The position numbers were made by a program, and so were the translations under genes. The notes beneath the pieces were generated by a model. It worked only from the letters and a program-made list of their open reading frames with translations. It was not told the origin of the DNA and did not search any database. Shown in pieces: positions 10,373 to 19,546 of a DNA stretch of 64,000 bases. Within the stretch, counting starts at the first letter, position 1. The number at the start of each line of letters is the position of its first letter. The stretch is from Chitinophagaceae bacterium. Lineage in GTDB: Bacteria; Bacteroidota; Bacteroidia; Chitinophagales; Chitinophagaceae. The stretch lies in the NCBI GenBank assembly GCA_016720825.1, contig JADKJV010000007.1, positions 1 through 64,000 of the forward strand, in the 5' to 3' direction.

Positions 10373-10392
10373 TTAACCTTTATTAACCTTAA
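10373..10392 (+). promoter_or_regulatory. 10-bp direct repeat, candidate response-regulator operator
   Basis: TTAACCTTTA is followed directly by TTAACCTTAA, a head-to-tail repeat with one helical turn spacing. It lies between the divergent kinase and GLPGLI promoters, 38 bp upstream of the GLPGLI -7 box. A close match (TTAACCTTGA-TTAACATTAA) in the same orientation precedes the outer-membrane barrel gene near 26.3 kb. Confidence 0.5.
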
Positions 10393-10408
10393 TGAAAGGT
10401 GGCTTAAC

Positions 10409-10438
10409 TTGCCGCTCGCCGGGCAATAAATAGCTTTG
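10409..10438 (+). promoter_or_regulatory. Bacteroidota-type promoter of the GLPGLI gene
   Basis: TTG (10409-10411), then 19 bp, then TAGCTTTG (10431-10438): a full match to the TTG-N19-TAnnTTTG primary sigma consensus. Transcription would start near 10445, about 10 nt before the ATG. Confidence 0.65.
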
Positions 10439-10455
10439 GCCCTAAATTAAACAGT

Positions 10456-11259
10456 ATGAAAAAAACAGGGATAGCACTTGGCCTGCTGCTGGCAGTATTT
10501 ACCGTTAATGCCCAGCAGAAAGAAGGCAAAGTGACTTATGAGCGCGTTTCAAAAATGACAGCCAGGATTAATATTAATGGCGTAGAAAACGAAATGCCGC
10601 AAACGCGCAAAGAGAATTTTGAACTGAATTTCACACCTACACAAACATTATGGAAAGCCGGTGAAAATCCCGACGATGATATCCAGCAGAATGCCGGTGA
10701 TGGCGGGGGTGGTTTCCGTATGCATATGGTTATAGCCGGTGGCAATGATGTTCTGTACACTAACCTGGAAACCGGCAAGAAAACCGAACGCCGTGAGTTT
10801 ATGGATAAAACATTTATTGTAGACGACAGCATCAAGGCCCTTAAATGGAAAATGACTGGTGAAACACAGGTGATACTCGGTCACCCCTGTATGAAAGCAA
10901 CGGCCACCAATATTTCCCAGCGCACTTCCATGACCTTGAATGATGGTAAAATGGAAAGAAAAGAAGTCAGCGATACTTCCAGCATCACTGCATGGTTTGC
11001 CACCGACATTCCTGTTTCAGCCGGACCGGCAGAATACCAGGGCCAGTTACCCGGACTGATCCTGCAGATGGATGTAGCCAATGGCCGGCAAACGTATATG
11101 GCCACTGCTATTTCTGAAAAAGCAGATGTTGCTTCCATCAAAGAACCTGCAGGGAAAAAACATTATACGCCTGCTGAATTCAAGAAAGAAGTGAATAAGA
11201 TGATGGAAGAAATGCAGCAGAATATGGGGGGAGGAAACCGGCAGATACGGATTAATTGA
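10456..11259 (+). CDS. GLPGLI family protein
   Basis: A 267-residue exported protein with a signal peptide ending FTVNAQQ. The family hallmark reads GQLPGLILQMD near residue 200, within the expected TAWFATDIPVSAGPAEYQGQLPG context. Function of GLPGLI proteins is not established; they are secreted or periplasmic and often encoded near TonB-type outer-membrane barrels. Here it is divergent from the two-component system, and its promoter carries a candidate operator. The protein ends in a Gln/Met/Gly-rich tail (EEMQQNMGGGNRQ). Confidence 0.88.
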   Translation: MKKTGIALGLLLAVFTVNAQQKEGKVTYERVSKMTARININGVENEMPQTRKENFELNFTPTQTLWKAGENPDDDIQQNAGDGGGGFRMHMVIAGGNDVLYTNLETGKKTERREFMDKTFIVDDSIKALKWKMTGETQVILGHPCMKATATNISQRTSMTLNDGKMERKEVSDTSSITAWFATDIPVSAGPAEYQGQLPGLILQMDVANGRQTYMATAISEKADVASIKEPAGKKHYTPAEFKKEVNKMMEEMQQNMGGGNRQIRIN

Positions 11260-11522
11260 TAATTGAAAATGGAGAATTGATAATGGAGAATTGGGCGTGT
11301 TGATTCGGAAATTCCATTTTGTTTGTATAGTCTAAATACAGACAGGCGTAATTTAACCACAAAGGGCACAAAGAGTAAACCTCTTTGTGCCCTTTGTTAT
11401 TCTTTGTGCACCTTGTGGTTAAATTAAGCCAATCAGAATTTAAACTTTTCAAACAATGAGGACTTTACAAACTATCACGCCCAATTCTCCATTCTCCACT
11501 CTCCATTACCAATTGATTATCA
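11258..11522. repeat. Nested palindrome: AGAATTG arms around a heptamer palindrome
   Basis: The outer arms are microrepeats: 11258-11299 (GGAGAATTG-type, ending TTGGGCGTG) and 11476-11522 (starting CACGCCCAATTCTCC). They enclose a complete heptamer palindrome at 11352-11424 (TTTAACCACAAAGGGCAC... / ...CACCTTGTGGTTAAA). The outer arm begins at the GLPGLI stop codon. This accounts for most of the gene-free stretch 11260-11629. Confidence 0.7.
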
Positions 11523-11629
11523 ACGTTCTGTAAATCAACTCCCTACATGCTCCAAGTCACCCATTTCGGCTGTTTCTTTCACTACCTTTTGTATATCTAA
11601 TCAGATTGCTCACCTTAAAAGCGTTGGTT

Positions 11630-12211
11630 ATGAAATACCTGCTTCTTTTCCTGGCTGCTTCCCTTTCACTTGCCGGAAGTGCGCAGCAATGGACCAAACA
11701 ATACGATATGGTTGACGAATGCACCTGCGGATTGGCACTCGTTACCAAAAATGATAAACACGGTTTTGTTGACAAAGAAGGTAAACTCGTTGTGCCTTTG
11801 ATTTACGATGATGCCCTTCACTACCAGGAAGGCATGGCCGCTGTAAAGAAAGACGGCAAATGGGGATATATTGATTCTACCGGTAAAGAAGTGGTACCGC
11901 ATATTTACAGCGATGCCAATTCATTCACCGAAGGTTTAGCCGTTGTACTTAAAGGAGATAATTTCGGTTTTATTGACATGACCGGGAAAGTGGTCATCCC
12001 CTTCCTCTATGAAAACGCAAGCAGTTTTTCTGAAGGATTCGCTGCCGTAAATAAAAACGGGCTGTGGGGTTATGTAGATAAAAACGGCAAAGACGTTCTG
12101 CCCTTCAAATACAATTTTGCCGGTTCATTTTCTAACGGACAGGCTAAAGTGATGAAGGATGGAAAATGGTTTTTGATTGATACAACTGGTAAAAAAGTGG
12201 AAGAGCAATAA
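11630..12211 (+). CDS. Exported WG-repeat protein
   Basis: A 193-residue secreted protein. The start is placed at MKYLLLFLAASLSLAGSAQQ, a clean signal peptide, instead of 8 codons upstream. The mature part is made of about five to six WG-type repeats of roughly 22-25 residues (GFVDKEGKLVVPLIYDDA, WGYIDSTGKEVVPHIYSDA, FGFIDMTGKVVIPFLYENA and so on) with alternating EGMAAV / EGLAVV / EGFAAV units. WG repeats form a beta-rich binding surface; the partner is unknown. A strong hairpin terminator follows immediately. Confidence 0.85.
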   Translation: MKYLLLFLAASLSLAGSAQQWTKQYDMVDECTCGLALVTKNDKHGFVDKEGKLVVPLIYDDALHYQEGMAAVKKDGKWGYIDSTGKEVVPHIYSDANSFTEGLAVVLKGDNFGFIDMTGKVVIPFLYENASSFSEGFAAVNKNGLWGYVDKNGKDVLPFKYNFAGSFSNGQAKVMKDGKWFLIDTTGKKVEEQ

Positions 12212-12238
12212 ACGTGCTAACCGCTGATGAACAGTTTG

Positions 12239-12287
12239 CACGGGTTATGTTTTCGCTGTTGAAGCGAATCATAACCCGTGTTTTTTT
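12239..12287 (+). terminator. Rho-independent terminator after the WG-repeat gene
   Basis: CACGGGTTATG and CATAACCCGTG form an 11-bp stem with a second inner stem (TTCGC/GCGAA) and a short loop, followed by seven T. It ends 26 bp before the next start codon, so the GH10-like gene must have its own promoter overlapping this hairpin or rely on readthrough. Confidence 0.85.
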
Positions 12288-12312
12288 ATCTACCTTTAAT
12301 AAAATCACGCTT

Positions 12313-13836
12313 ATGAAAGGTTTCCGGTTGGCAGCTGCTGCATGCCTGTTCCTCATCTCAGCCTGTACATCTTCCAAACAAACTCAGCAAAGCAATAACA
12401 AACTAAACGCTGTTGACAGCCTTCCTAAAGCCATGTCTGAATTCCGTGCCGCATGGATAGCCACGGTAGCTAATATCAACTGGCCTTCCAAACCCGGATT
12501 ATCATCTGAGCAACAGCAGCAGGAAGCGATCCAGCAACTTGATTTTCTCGCTGCACATAATTTCAATACCGCCATTTTGCAGGTACGCCCGCAGGCCGAC
12601 GCTTTATATAAAAGCGATCTGGAACCCTGGAGTTATTTCCTCACCGGCAAACAGGGACAGGCGCCCAGTCCTTATTATGATCCGCTTGAATTCTGGGTGA
12701 AAGAAGCACACGCCCGGGGCATCGAACTGCATGTATGGCTGAACCCTTATCGCGCCCATCATAAAGAAGGAAAAGATATCAGTGATGAAAGTGTGGTGAA
12801 AAAACACCCCGACTGGGTGGTTTTCCTGAAAGATGGTTACTGGTGGATGGATCCTGCCATGAAAGCCGTACAGGATCACACCAATGATGTGATTATGGAT
12901 ATTGTAAAACGGTATGACATTGACGGTGTGCACATGGATGATTATTTCTACCCTTATCGCGAATACAATAAAGGAGCCGATTTCCCCGACAGTGTCAGCT
13001 GGACTCAATATAAAAACAGCGGTGGCAAACTGGCCCGCGACGACTGGCGCCGGGATGCGGTGAACACACTTATTGAAAGACTGTATAAAAATATCAAAGC
13101 AGAAAAGCCCTGGGTGAAATTCGGGCTCAGTCCTTTTGGCATCTGGCGGCCCGGTTTTCCGGAATCAGTGGAAGGATTTGATCAGTATGCCGTTTTATAT
13201 GCTGATGCAAAGCTCTGGCTGAATAAAGGCTGGATAGATTATTTCTCCCCGCAGATTTACTGGACCATCAACAGTTATACCCGCAGTTTCCCGGTATTGC
13301 TTGGCTGGTGGGCTGGTGAAAACACCATGCATCGCCATCTCTGGCCCGGCATCAGTGTGGGCCGCGATACCACTGATAAAAACATAGACGAAACACTCAA
13401 CCAGATTATGGTTGACCGTGGCATGCAGCCGCAAAGCATGGGTGTGATACACTGGAGCCTTTCATCTGTCATTAAAAACACGAGACTGGCTGATACACTA
13501 TTAAAATCTGTTTATAAAAAACAAGCACTTGCCCCTGCCAGTCCCTGGCTCGACAATACACCGCCACCACAACCGTCATTTGAAATTCTTCCGTTGAATG
13601 ACCAGCTGCAAATAAACTGGCAGAGTCCTGATGAGAAAGATGTTTTCCGCTGGGTGGTGTATTATCGCTATGGAAGCCGCTGGAATTACCGGATACTGAA
13701 CCAGGCTGACCATAAACTTGAATTGAACAGGACGGAAGGAAGCGGGAATAATATCCGTCAATTAAAGGCTGTGATTGTAACAGCAGTAGACAGAACCGGC
13801 AATGAATCCTCTAAAAAAGTCATTGATATCAAATAA
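12313..13836 (+). CDS. Glycoside hydrolase family 10-like lipoprotein (DUF187/GHL10)
   Basis: A 507-residue lipoprotein. The start at 12313 gives a lipoprotein signal with lipobox LISAC; the upstream in-frame start would lie inside the preceding terminator. The catalytic-type domain spans about residues 38-360 and is PF02638-like: EFRAAWIATVANINWPS, TAILQVRPQADALY, ELHVWLNPYRAH, DGVHMDDYFYPY, GLSPFGIWRP. The acidic residues in VHMDDYFYP are candidate active-site residues. A fibronectin III-like tail follows (PSFEILPLNDQLQINWQSP). Related proteins (YngK type) are proposed to act on peptidoglycan-type glycans; the substrate is not shown here. Confidence 0.85.
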   Translation: MKGFRLAAAACLFLISACTSSKQTQQSNNKLNAVDSLPKAMSEFRAAWIATVANINWPSKPGLSSEQQQQEAIQQLDFLAAHNFNTAILQVRPQADALYKSDLEPWSYFLTGKQGQAPSPYYDPLEFWVKEAHARGIELHVWLNPYRAHHKEGKDISDESVVKKHPDWVVFLKDGYWWMDPAMKAVQDHTNDVIMDIVKRYDIDGVHMDDYFYPYREYNKGADFPDSVSWTQYKNSGGKLARDDWRRDAVNTLIERLYKNIKAEKPWVKFGLSPFGIWRPGFPESVEGFDQYAVLYADAKLWLNKGWIDYFSPQIYWTINSYTRSFPVLLGWWAGENTMHRHLWPGISVGRDTTDKNIDETLNQIMVDRGMQPQSMGVIHWSLSSVIKNTRLADTLLKSVYKKQALAPASPWLDNTPPPQPSFEILPLNDQLQINWQSPDEKDVFRWVVYYRYGSRWNYRILNQADHKLELNRTEGSGNNIRQLKAVIVTAVDRTGNESSKKVIDIK

Positions 13837-13896
13837 CCGGCAGGAAGCATCAGAAGATTTAATCGATGAGCAAACACTATTTCGTAATTTTACAGC

Positions 13897-14508
13897 ATGC
13901 AACCCGCTGACAGTATATTCCACTCCCTCCTCAATGAGGAAGTTTACAAGACAGGCCAGATTAAATCTTTCCCGGCTGATACAGTCATCCTGAACATGCA
14001 TGCTTACGTGAAATCAATTCCCATTGTACTGTCGGGAAGCATCAAAGTGATTAAGACAGATGAAGACGGCCAGGAGATACTCCTTTATTATATCAAACCC
14101 GGGGAATCCTGCATTATGTCATTCCTCGCCGGGCTGCATAATGACACCAGCAAGATCAAAGCCGTCGTGGAGGAAGACGCTGAAGTGCTTCTGATACCCG
14201 TGAGTAAGGCCGGGGAATGGATCCGCGAATTCCCCGAATGGACCGATTTTATTTTCAACCTCTACCAGAAAAGATTTGAAGAACTGCTGGAAGTCGTAAA
14301 CGCCGTTGCTTTTCAGAAAATGGATGCCCGTTTGCTGCAGCTCCTGCGGCAAAAGGCAGAACTTTTTGGCTCCAAAACCCTCAGCATCACCCATCAGCAA
14401 CTCGCCGATGAAATGGGAACTGCCCGCGAAGCCGTCAGCCGCGTTCTCAAACAAATGGAAAAATCAGGGCTGATTACCCTCTCCCGTAACAAAATTTCAC
14501 TTCTGTAA
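13897..14508 (+). CDS. Crp/Fnr family transcriptional regulator
   Basis: A 203-residue protein. An N-terminal cyclic-nucleotide-binding-like barrel (about 20-125) lacks an obvious PRSFGE cAMP cassette (it reads KPGESCIMSFLAGL). A C-terminal Crp-type HTH follows (about 150-203: SITHQQLADEMGTAREAVSRVLKQMEKSGLI). A Cys (C76-like, in GESCIMS) is a possible redox residue, but no Fnr iron-sulfur cluster pattern is present. Downstream and co-oriented are a DUF2892 membrane protein and a rhodanese, a grouping often seen with sulfur or redox handling. Confidence 0.9.
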   Translation: MQPADSIFHSLLNEEVYKTGQIKSFPADTVILNMHAYVKSIPIVLSGSIKVIKTDEDGQEILLYYIKPGESCIMSFLAGLHNDTSKIKAVVEEDAEVLLIPVSKAGEWIREFPEWTDFIFNLYQKRFEELLEVVNAVAFQKMDARLLQLLRQKAELFGSKTLSITHQQLADEMGTAREAVSRVLKQMEKSGLITLSRNKISLL

Positions 14509-14625
14509 CATTCGTCACAGAATTCCGTGTTGGCCCATTGTATTTTGCATGCAGTTTGAAAAACGCATACATGTTTTTCATTCCGTAATTCAGAATTCAC
14601 TTAAACACTTAAACGATTTACAAAC

Positions 14626-14841
14626 ATGAAAAAGAACATGGGCTCTGCCGACCGCATCATCCGCATCGTGATCGCTGCCGTGATCGCTATTCTTTATTTC
14701 ACCAACACATTGCTTACCGGAACACTGGGTTTAGTAGCACTGATCCTCGCTGGCGTTTTTGTACTGACCAGCCTTGTTAGCTTCTGCCCGCTTTATGCAC
14801 CCTTTGGCATTAACACCTGCAAAACTAAAAACGCAGCTTAA
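14626..14841 (+). CDS. DUF2892 / YgaP-like small membrane protein
   Basis: 71 residues: MGSADRIIRIVIAA followed by two membrane helices (about 12-28 and 32-52) and a Cys-containing tail (SFCPLYAPFGINTCK). This is the DUF2892 domain, equal to the membrane part of E. coli YgaP, where it is fused to a rhodanese. Here the rhodanese is a separate gene 70 bp downstream, so the pair probably works as a split YgaP. Confidence 0.88.
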   Translation: MKKNMGSADRIIRIVIAAVIAILYFTNTLLTGTLGLVALILAGVFVLTSLVSFCPLYAPFGINTCKTKNAA

Positions 14842-14911
14842 CACATTTCGAAAAAACCCGGTCCAACCCCTCATAAAACAATCTATCTCACCTTATTTAA
14901 AAACGACCACT

Positions 14912-15226
14912 ATGCTGAGTACACTGAAGAACCTTTTTGGTATGGGAGCAAAAACAGATTTCGCCCTTTTAGTAAAAGAAGGAGCTGTTATTCTTGATGT
15001 GAGAAGCCCTGGGGAATACAAGGGCGGACATATCAAAGGTTCCATCAATATCCCTGTGGATCAACTCCGCAATAACCTGGGGAAACTGAAAGACAAGAAC
15101 AAAACGATTATTACCTGCTGCGCTTCCGGAATGCGGAGCGCTTCAGCCAAAAACATTCTCCAGGCTGCCGGTTATCTCAATGTTCATAATGGGGGTGGCT
15201 GGTACAGCTTGCAACAAAAGGTTTAA
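14912..15226 (+). CDS. Single-domain rhodanese
   Basis: A 104-residue rhodanese (sulfurtransferase). The start is placed at MLSTLKNLF; a longer reading upstream would overlap the DUF2892 gene. Motifs: VILDVRSPGEYKGGHIKGSINIP and the active-site loop TCCASGMRSASA, where the second Cys is the persulfide carrier. It is the third gene of the Crp/DUF2892/rhodanese set. Substrate unknown; a hairpin terminator follows. Confidence 0.9.
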   Translation: MLSTLKNLFGMGAKTDFALLVKEGAVILDVRSPGEYKGGHIKGSINIPVDQLRNNLGKLKDKNKTIITCCASGMRSASAKNILQAAGYLNVHNGGGWYSLQQKV

Positions 15227-15248
15227 GTGAAGGCCCTGATGAACATGA

Positions 15249-15283
15249 AAAAACCTCCCGATGAAAGTCGTGTAGGTTTTTGT
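15249..15283 (+). terminator. Terminator after the rhodanese gene
   Basis: AAAAACCT and AGGTTTTT pair across a loop of about 17 nt, followed by a T-rich run. The stem is short, so strength is uncertain. Confidence 0.5.
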
Positions 15284-15340
15284 TTACAAAACGGTGTCTG
15301 GTGTATTCTGAAAACACGGTAAACTAAGAATACTTGAGAC

Positions 15341-15417
15341 GTTACCAGTTACCAGTTACCGGTTACCAGTAACAGGCAACTGGTAACTGGTAACTGGCAA
15401 CCGGTAACTGGGGTAAC
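15341..15417. repeat. GTTACCA microrepeat palindrome
   Basis: Head-to-tail GTTACCA units (15341-15371) are followed by inverted TGGTAAC units (15378-15417), so the whole block can fold into one hairpin. There are no unique spacers. Located between the rhodanese terminator and the P-type ATPase. Confidence 0.75.
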
Positions 15418-15514
15418 AGACTACTGACAAACAACAACTCTTGCCCAAACGAGGGTCATACTACCCGGGCCGTTTTCGCGCTAACTTCCCATCTTACACA
15501 AATTCCGCACATAC

Positions 15515-18013
15515 ATGTCCCCGCAGTTGTTCAATATTCACGGGCTGAACGATTCCGAAGTCATCAGGTCAAGAGAAAAACATGGCCACAATAAGCTGGC
15601 TTTCAAAAAAGACAGCTGGTTTTTCAGTGCGCTTAAAAGCCTGGCCAAAGAGCCGATGGTTGTATTGCTGTTGGCAGCTGCTGTGCTTTATTTTATTACC
15701 GGTAAACCCGGGGAAGGAATATTCATGGCTTCTGCCATTGTGCTGGTGGCAACTATTTCTTTATACCAGGACTCCCGGAGCCGGAATGCCCTGCAAAAAC
15801 TCCGTGATTTTACACGCCCGCATTGTAAAGTGATCCGCAATGGGCAGCTTCTTGAAATAATCAGTGAAGAACTGGTTGTCGGCGATAGTCTCATGATTGA
15901 AGAAGGAAGCATGGTGGCTGCAGATGGAATCATTGTCCACTCCAATGATTTTTCCGTAAACGAATCCATCCTGACCGGTGAATCCATGGCTGTATCTAAA
16001 AATGCAAACCAGGAAGATAACCGGGTGTTTATGGGTACCACGGTTGCAGGCGGACTGGCTATTGCCACCATAACTGCCACCGGTAATGACACCAAACTGG
16101 GAAGTATTGGGAGGAGTCTTTCTGAAATTAAAGAAGAAGATACCCCGCTGGAAAAGCAGATCAGCCATTTCGTGAAAAAAATGGTGATTGCGGGAGCTGT
16201 GGTTTTCCTGATAGTATGGGTGATTAACTATGTCAACACAGGGTATATTTTAGGAAGCCTGCTACTTGCCCTCACGCTTGCAATGAGTATCCTTCCTGAA
16301 GAAATCCCGGTTGCATTTACCACATTCATGGCCCTTGGTGCGCGCCGTCTGATGAAGATGGGCGTGGTAGTGAAACAAATGAAAACAGTGGAAACGCTGG
16401 GCAGTGCAACTGTTATCTGTACAGATAAAACGGGTACAATAACAGAAAACAGGATGAGCCTGGCCCGCGTATATCTTTTCAGCACCAATAAGATTTCAAA
16501 TCCTGTTACCGATAAATCAGAAGAAGTAAAGCAACTGATCCGCATGTCCATGTTCTCCAGCGAACCCGTACCCTTCGATGCCATGGAAATCGCGCTGCAC
16601 CAATCTTACATACAGGCACATTCCACAGATGAGCGCCCGTTGTATAAAATGATCCACGAGTATCCGCTGGAAGGCAAGCCACCCATGATGACACATATTT
16701 TCCAGAACAGTCAGGGCAACAGGATCATTGCGGCCAAAGGGGCTGCCGAAGCGCTGATCAATGTATCCGGACTTACCCCGCCTGAAATACTGAATGTGGA
16801 AGCGGCTGTAAAATCCCTGAGCCATGAAGGATTCAGGGTACTGGGCGTCGGTCAAACCGAATTCGCAGGAGATGCATTCCCGGAGAACCAGCATACATTC
16901 AAATTCCATTTTCTCGGGCTCGTGGCATTTTATGATCCTCCCAAAGAAAATATCCAGGCTGTTTTTGAAAAATTTTACAAAGCCGGTATCCAGGTTAAAA
17001 TTGTAACCGGGGATAATGCTGCCACCACATCCACTATTGCCAGGCAAACCGGATTCATTGGTTATGAAAAAACAATGACCGGCGATGAACTGATGAAGCT
17101 GTCAGAAAAAGACCTGCTGGAAAAAGTAAAAGAAACGCAGGTTTTCACCAGGATGTATCCAGAAGCCAAGCTCAGAATTATAAATGCGCTGAAATCAAAC
17201 AATGAAATTGTTGCCATGACCGGTGATGGTGTGAATGACGGTCCGGCACTCAAAGCTGCCCACATCGGGATTGCCATGGGCAAAAAAGGGTCTGAAATAG
17301 CCAAAGAAGCCGCATCACTGGTTTTACTGGATGATGATTTATCGGCTATGACGGATGCCGTTGCGATGGGTCGTAAGATTTATGATAACCTGAAAAAAGC
17401 GATACAGTATATTATTTCCATTCACATTCCAATTATCCTCACGGTATTTATTCCTTTGGCATTGGGCTGGATTTATCCCAATATTTTCACACCGATGCAT
17501 GTCATTTTCCTCGAACTCATCATGGGCCCTACCTGTTCGGTGATCTATGAAAATGAGCCGATGGAAAAAAATACCATGAACCGCAATCCACGGCCTTTCA
17601 CACATACCTTTTTTGAATGGCATGAACTGGCAACCAGTATTATCCAGGGCATTTGCATAGCAGGTGGTACGTTATTTATTTACCAGTATGCCGTACACCA
17701 GAACTTAGCAGAAAATGTAGTGCGGACTATGGTGTTCACCACACTTATTGCAGCAAATATTTTCCTGACACTTGTAAACCGCTCATTTTATTTTTCAATA
17801 TTCACCACGCTGAAATATAAAAACAACCTGGTGTTGCTGATCATTGCCATTACTGTTGCATTAACCGGCGTGCTGGTCTTCGTTCATCCGTTGTCTGATT
17901 TCTTTGAGTTTGATGATATGAACGGGAAGCAGGTATTACTGAGTATTGCTGCCGGATTTATTTCTGTGATATGGTTTGAAGGGGTAAAATGGTTGAAGCG
18001 GCGCAAAAGCTGA
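15515..18013 (+). CDS. Cation-translocating P-type ATPase (P2, Ca-type)
   Basis: 832 residues, close to the 850-900 typical of P2-type pumps. An N-terminal cation-ATPase segment (LNDSEVIRSREKHGHNKL) is followed by TGES in the actuator domain, membrane motif LPEEIPVAFTTF (ion site on M4), DKTGTITENRMS (phosphorylated Asp about D304), KGAAEALI (nucleotide domain), and TGDGVNDGPALKAA (hinge). Six C-terminal helices include the M6 motif MGPTCSVIYENEP. There is no N-terminal heavy-metal domain and no CPx motif, so it is not a copper or zinc pump. Ca2+ or another hard cation is likely; the ion cannot be fixed by sequence alone. Confidence 0.9.
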   Translation: MSPQLFNIHGLNDSEVIRSREKHGHNKLAFKKDSWFFSALKSLAKEPMVVLLLAAAVLYFITGKPGEGIFMASAIVLVATISLYQDSRSRNALQKLRDFTRPHCKVIRNGQLLEIISEELVVGDSLMIEEGSMVAADGIIVHSNDFSVNESILTGESMAVSKNANQEDNRVFMGTTVAGGLAIATITATGNDTKLGSIGRSLSEIKEEDTPLEKQISHFVKKMVIAGAVVFLIVWVINYVNTGYILGSLLLALTLAMSILPEEIPVAFTTFMALGARRLMKMGVVVKQMKTVETLGSATVICTDKTGTITENRMSLARVYLFSTNKISNPVTDKSEEVKQLIRMSMFSSEPVPFDAMEIALHQSYIQAHSTDERPLYKMIHEYPLEGKPPMMTHIFQNSQGNRIIAAKGAAEALINVSGLTPPEILNVEAAVKSLSHEGFRVLGVGQTEFAGDAFPENQHTFKFHFLGLVAFYDPPKENIQAVFEKFYKAGIQVKIVTGDNAATTSTIARQTGFIGYEKTMTGDELMKLSEKDLLEKVKETQVFTRMYPEAKLRIINALKSNNEIVAMTGDGVNDGPALKAAHIGIAMGKKGSEIAKEAASLVLLDDDLSAMTDAVAMGRKIYDNLKKAIQYIISIHIPIILTVFIPLALGWIYPNIFTPMHVIFLELIMGPTCSVIYENEPMEKNTMNRNPRPFTHTFFEWHELATSIIQGICIAGGTLFIYQYAVHQNLAENVVRTMVFTTLIAANIFLTLVNRSFYFSIFTTLKYKNNLVLLIIAITVALTGVLVFVHPLSDFFEFDDMNGKQVLLSIAAGFISVIWFEGVKWLKRRKS

Positions 18014-18020
18014 TTGTTTG

Positions 18021-18051
18021 AGAGTCTTTACCACATAGGAACATAGGCATT
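18021..18051. repeat. Half heptamer element, ACATAGG variant
   Basis: AGTCTTTACCACATAGGAAC... matches one arm of the palindrome at 55551-55700 but has no facing arm. It lies just after the ATPase stop. The remaining 18052-18208 holds only AT-rich promoter-like sequence. Confidence 0.55.
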
Positions 18052-18208
18052 TTTTCAGGCGAACAATCCCTGCCTGCGGGTTATTAAGCTGATTTTTGTT
18101 AACTTAACATCTGTTGTTTTTCGCAGAATCTTATCAAATATCACATCACATCATTTGTTAATTCACTTCATACCATTATTTTAGCCAAAATTCCGGATCT
18201 GGCTGCCG

Positions 18209-18969
18209 ATGATGAACGAGACCACTAAACATATTAAAAAAAGAAATTACGTTGACGAAGGTTCCGGCGAACCCATCATCCTGCTTTACGGTCTTTTCGG
18301 GTCCGTGAATAATTTCCGTTTCTGGTTGACCATCTCAAAAAGAATCACCGGGTGATCGTTCCTGTTTTCCCTTTTTATGAAATGGGCTTCACCGTTACCA
18401 TTTTCTCCCTGACTAAATTCCTGCATGAACTGACGCTCGACCTGAAGCTGGATAAATTCCACCTGATGGGTAATTCCATGGGCGGTCATATTGCGCTGCT
18501 TTATATTCTCGAGCATCCCGAAAGAGTGGAATCATTAACCCTCAGCGGAAGTTCTGGTCTTTTTGAAAACGGAATGGGTGATAGTTTCCCTAAACGGAAG
18601 GAATACGACTACATCAAAAGGAAAACTGAGATTACTTTCTACAAACCAGAAACCGCCACCAAAGAATTAGTGGACGAAATCTATGCAATCGTAAACAGCC
18701 GCAAGGCCCTGCATATTCTATCGCTCGCCAAATCCACCATCCGCAATAACGTGGAGAAAGAACTCCACCGCATCCAGGCACCCTGCCTGCTGGTATGGGG
18801 CAAACAGGATGTGGTCACTCCCCCGCAAGTGGCTCATGATTTCAAAAGACTGATCCCACACGCTGAATTACACTGGATTGACGAATGTGGTCACGTACCC
18901 ATGCTCGAAACCCCGGAGAAATTCAACGAAATCATTGACCATTTCCTCGAAAAAGTACCGATCCGGTAA
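18209..18969 (+). CDS. Alpha/beta hydrolase (one frameshift)
   Basis: About 254 residues after bridging one missing base near 18321-18324. The upstream part reads from ATG 18209: NYVDEGSGEPIILLYGLFGSVNNF; the downstream frame resumes as VDHLKKNHRVIVPVFPFYEMG. Motifs: nucleophile elbow MGNSMGGHIALLY (Ser), Asp in WGKQDVVTPP, His in ECGHVPMLE. The catalytic triad is therefore complete. The substrate is unknown. A start inside the downstream fragment would lose the oxyanion-hole strand, so the fused locus is preferred. Confidence 0.8.
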
Positions 18970-19088
18970 TCTTTAACATCTGTTACTGTTTGAAAGGCAG
19001 CCAGATAACCCTTCCGGGATTCCGTCATTCTCACAGATGAGTCATATCATCCCCCATCCCGTATTTTTATTGTTACTTTATACCTTCC

Positions 19089-19481
19089 ATGAAAAAATGC
19101 CTGGTAACCATACTGGCCCTGATCTACCTGAGTACCTCCTCGGGAATGATCCTGCACATGCATGACTGCATGGGTAAAATGGTGAACTGGGGATTAACCC
19201 AATCCCACAGCAAAAAATGCCCGCGCGGCGGCATGGAAAGAACTGCACAGGAAGACTCCGGTTGCTGCCGGGATGAAAGCAAGTTTGTAAAAAACAATAC
19301 GGACCAGGTCCAGGATGATTTTGCAACTCCTTCCATCCATGCATTTGCTGCACCCGCTGTTCTGTATCCCATTGTTTTAATTGAAAGATCAAATACAACT
19401 CCGGTATTCAACGTTCCCCAAACACATGCCCGCCCATATCAGCGGAACCGGCCATATATAAACAGATCTGCAGTTTCCTGA
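19089..19481 (+). CDS. HYC_CC_PP family protein
   Basis: A 130-residue exported small protein (signal MKKCLVTILALIYLSTSSG). It has the Cys/His pattern of the Bacteroidota HYC_CC_PP family: HMHDCMG near residue 25 and SGCCRDES near residue 57. These residues suggest metal (copper-type) binding, which is inference. The gene lies 65 bp upstream of a TonB receptor with its own metal-binding domain, and the two are probably one operon. Confidence 0.75.
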   Translation: MKKCLVTILALIYLSTSSGMILHMHDCMGKMVNWGLTQSHSKKCPRGGMERTAQEDSGCCRDESKFVKNNTDQVQDDFATPSIHAFAAPAVLYPIVLIERSNTTPVFNVPQTHARPYQRNRPYINRSAVS

Positions 19482-19546
19482 TCTGATTGTTGTTTCATGC
19501 ACATCCCGGCATACCGGGAGAATTTTTCTATTCAAAAAACATACTC

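Noticed and set aside
15341..15417. Possible CRISPR or integron-like array of GTTACCA
   Set aside because: The units are only 7 bp, contiguous, and reverse orientation in the middle, so it is a hairpin-forming microrepeat.
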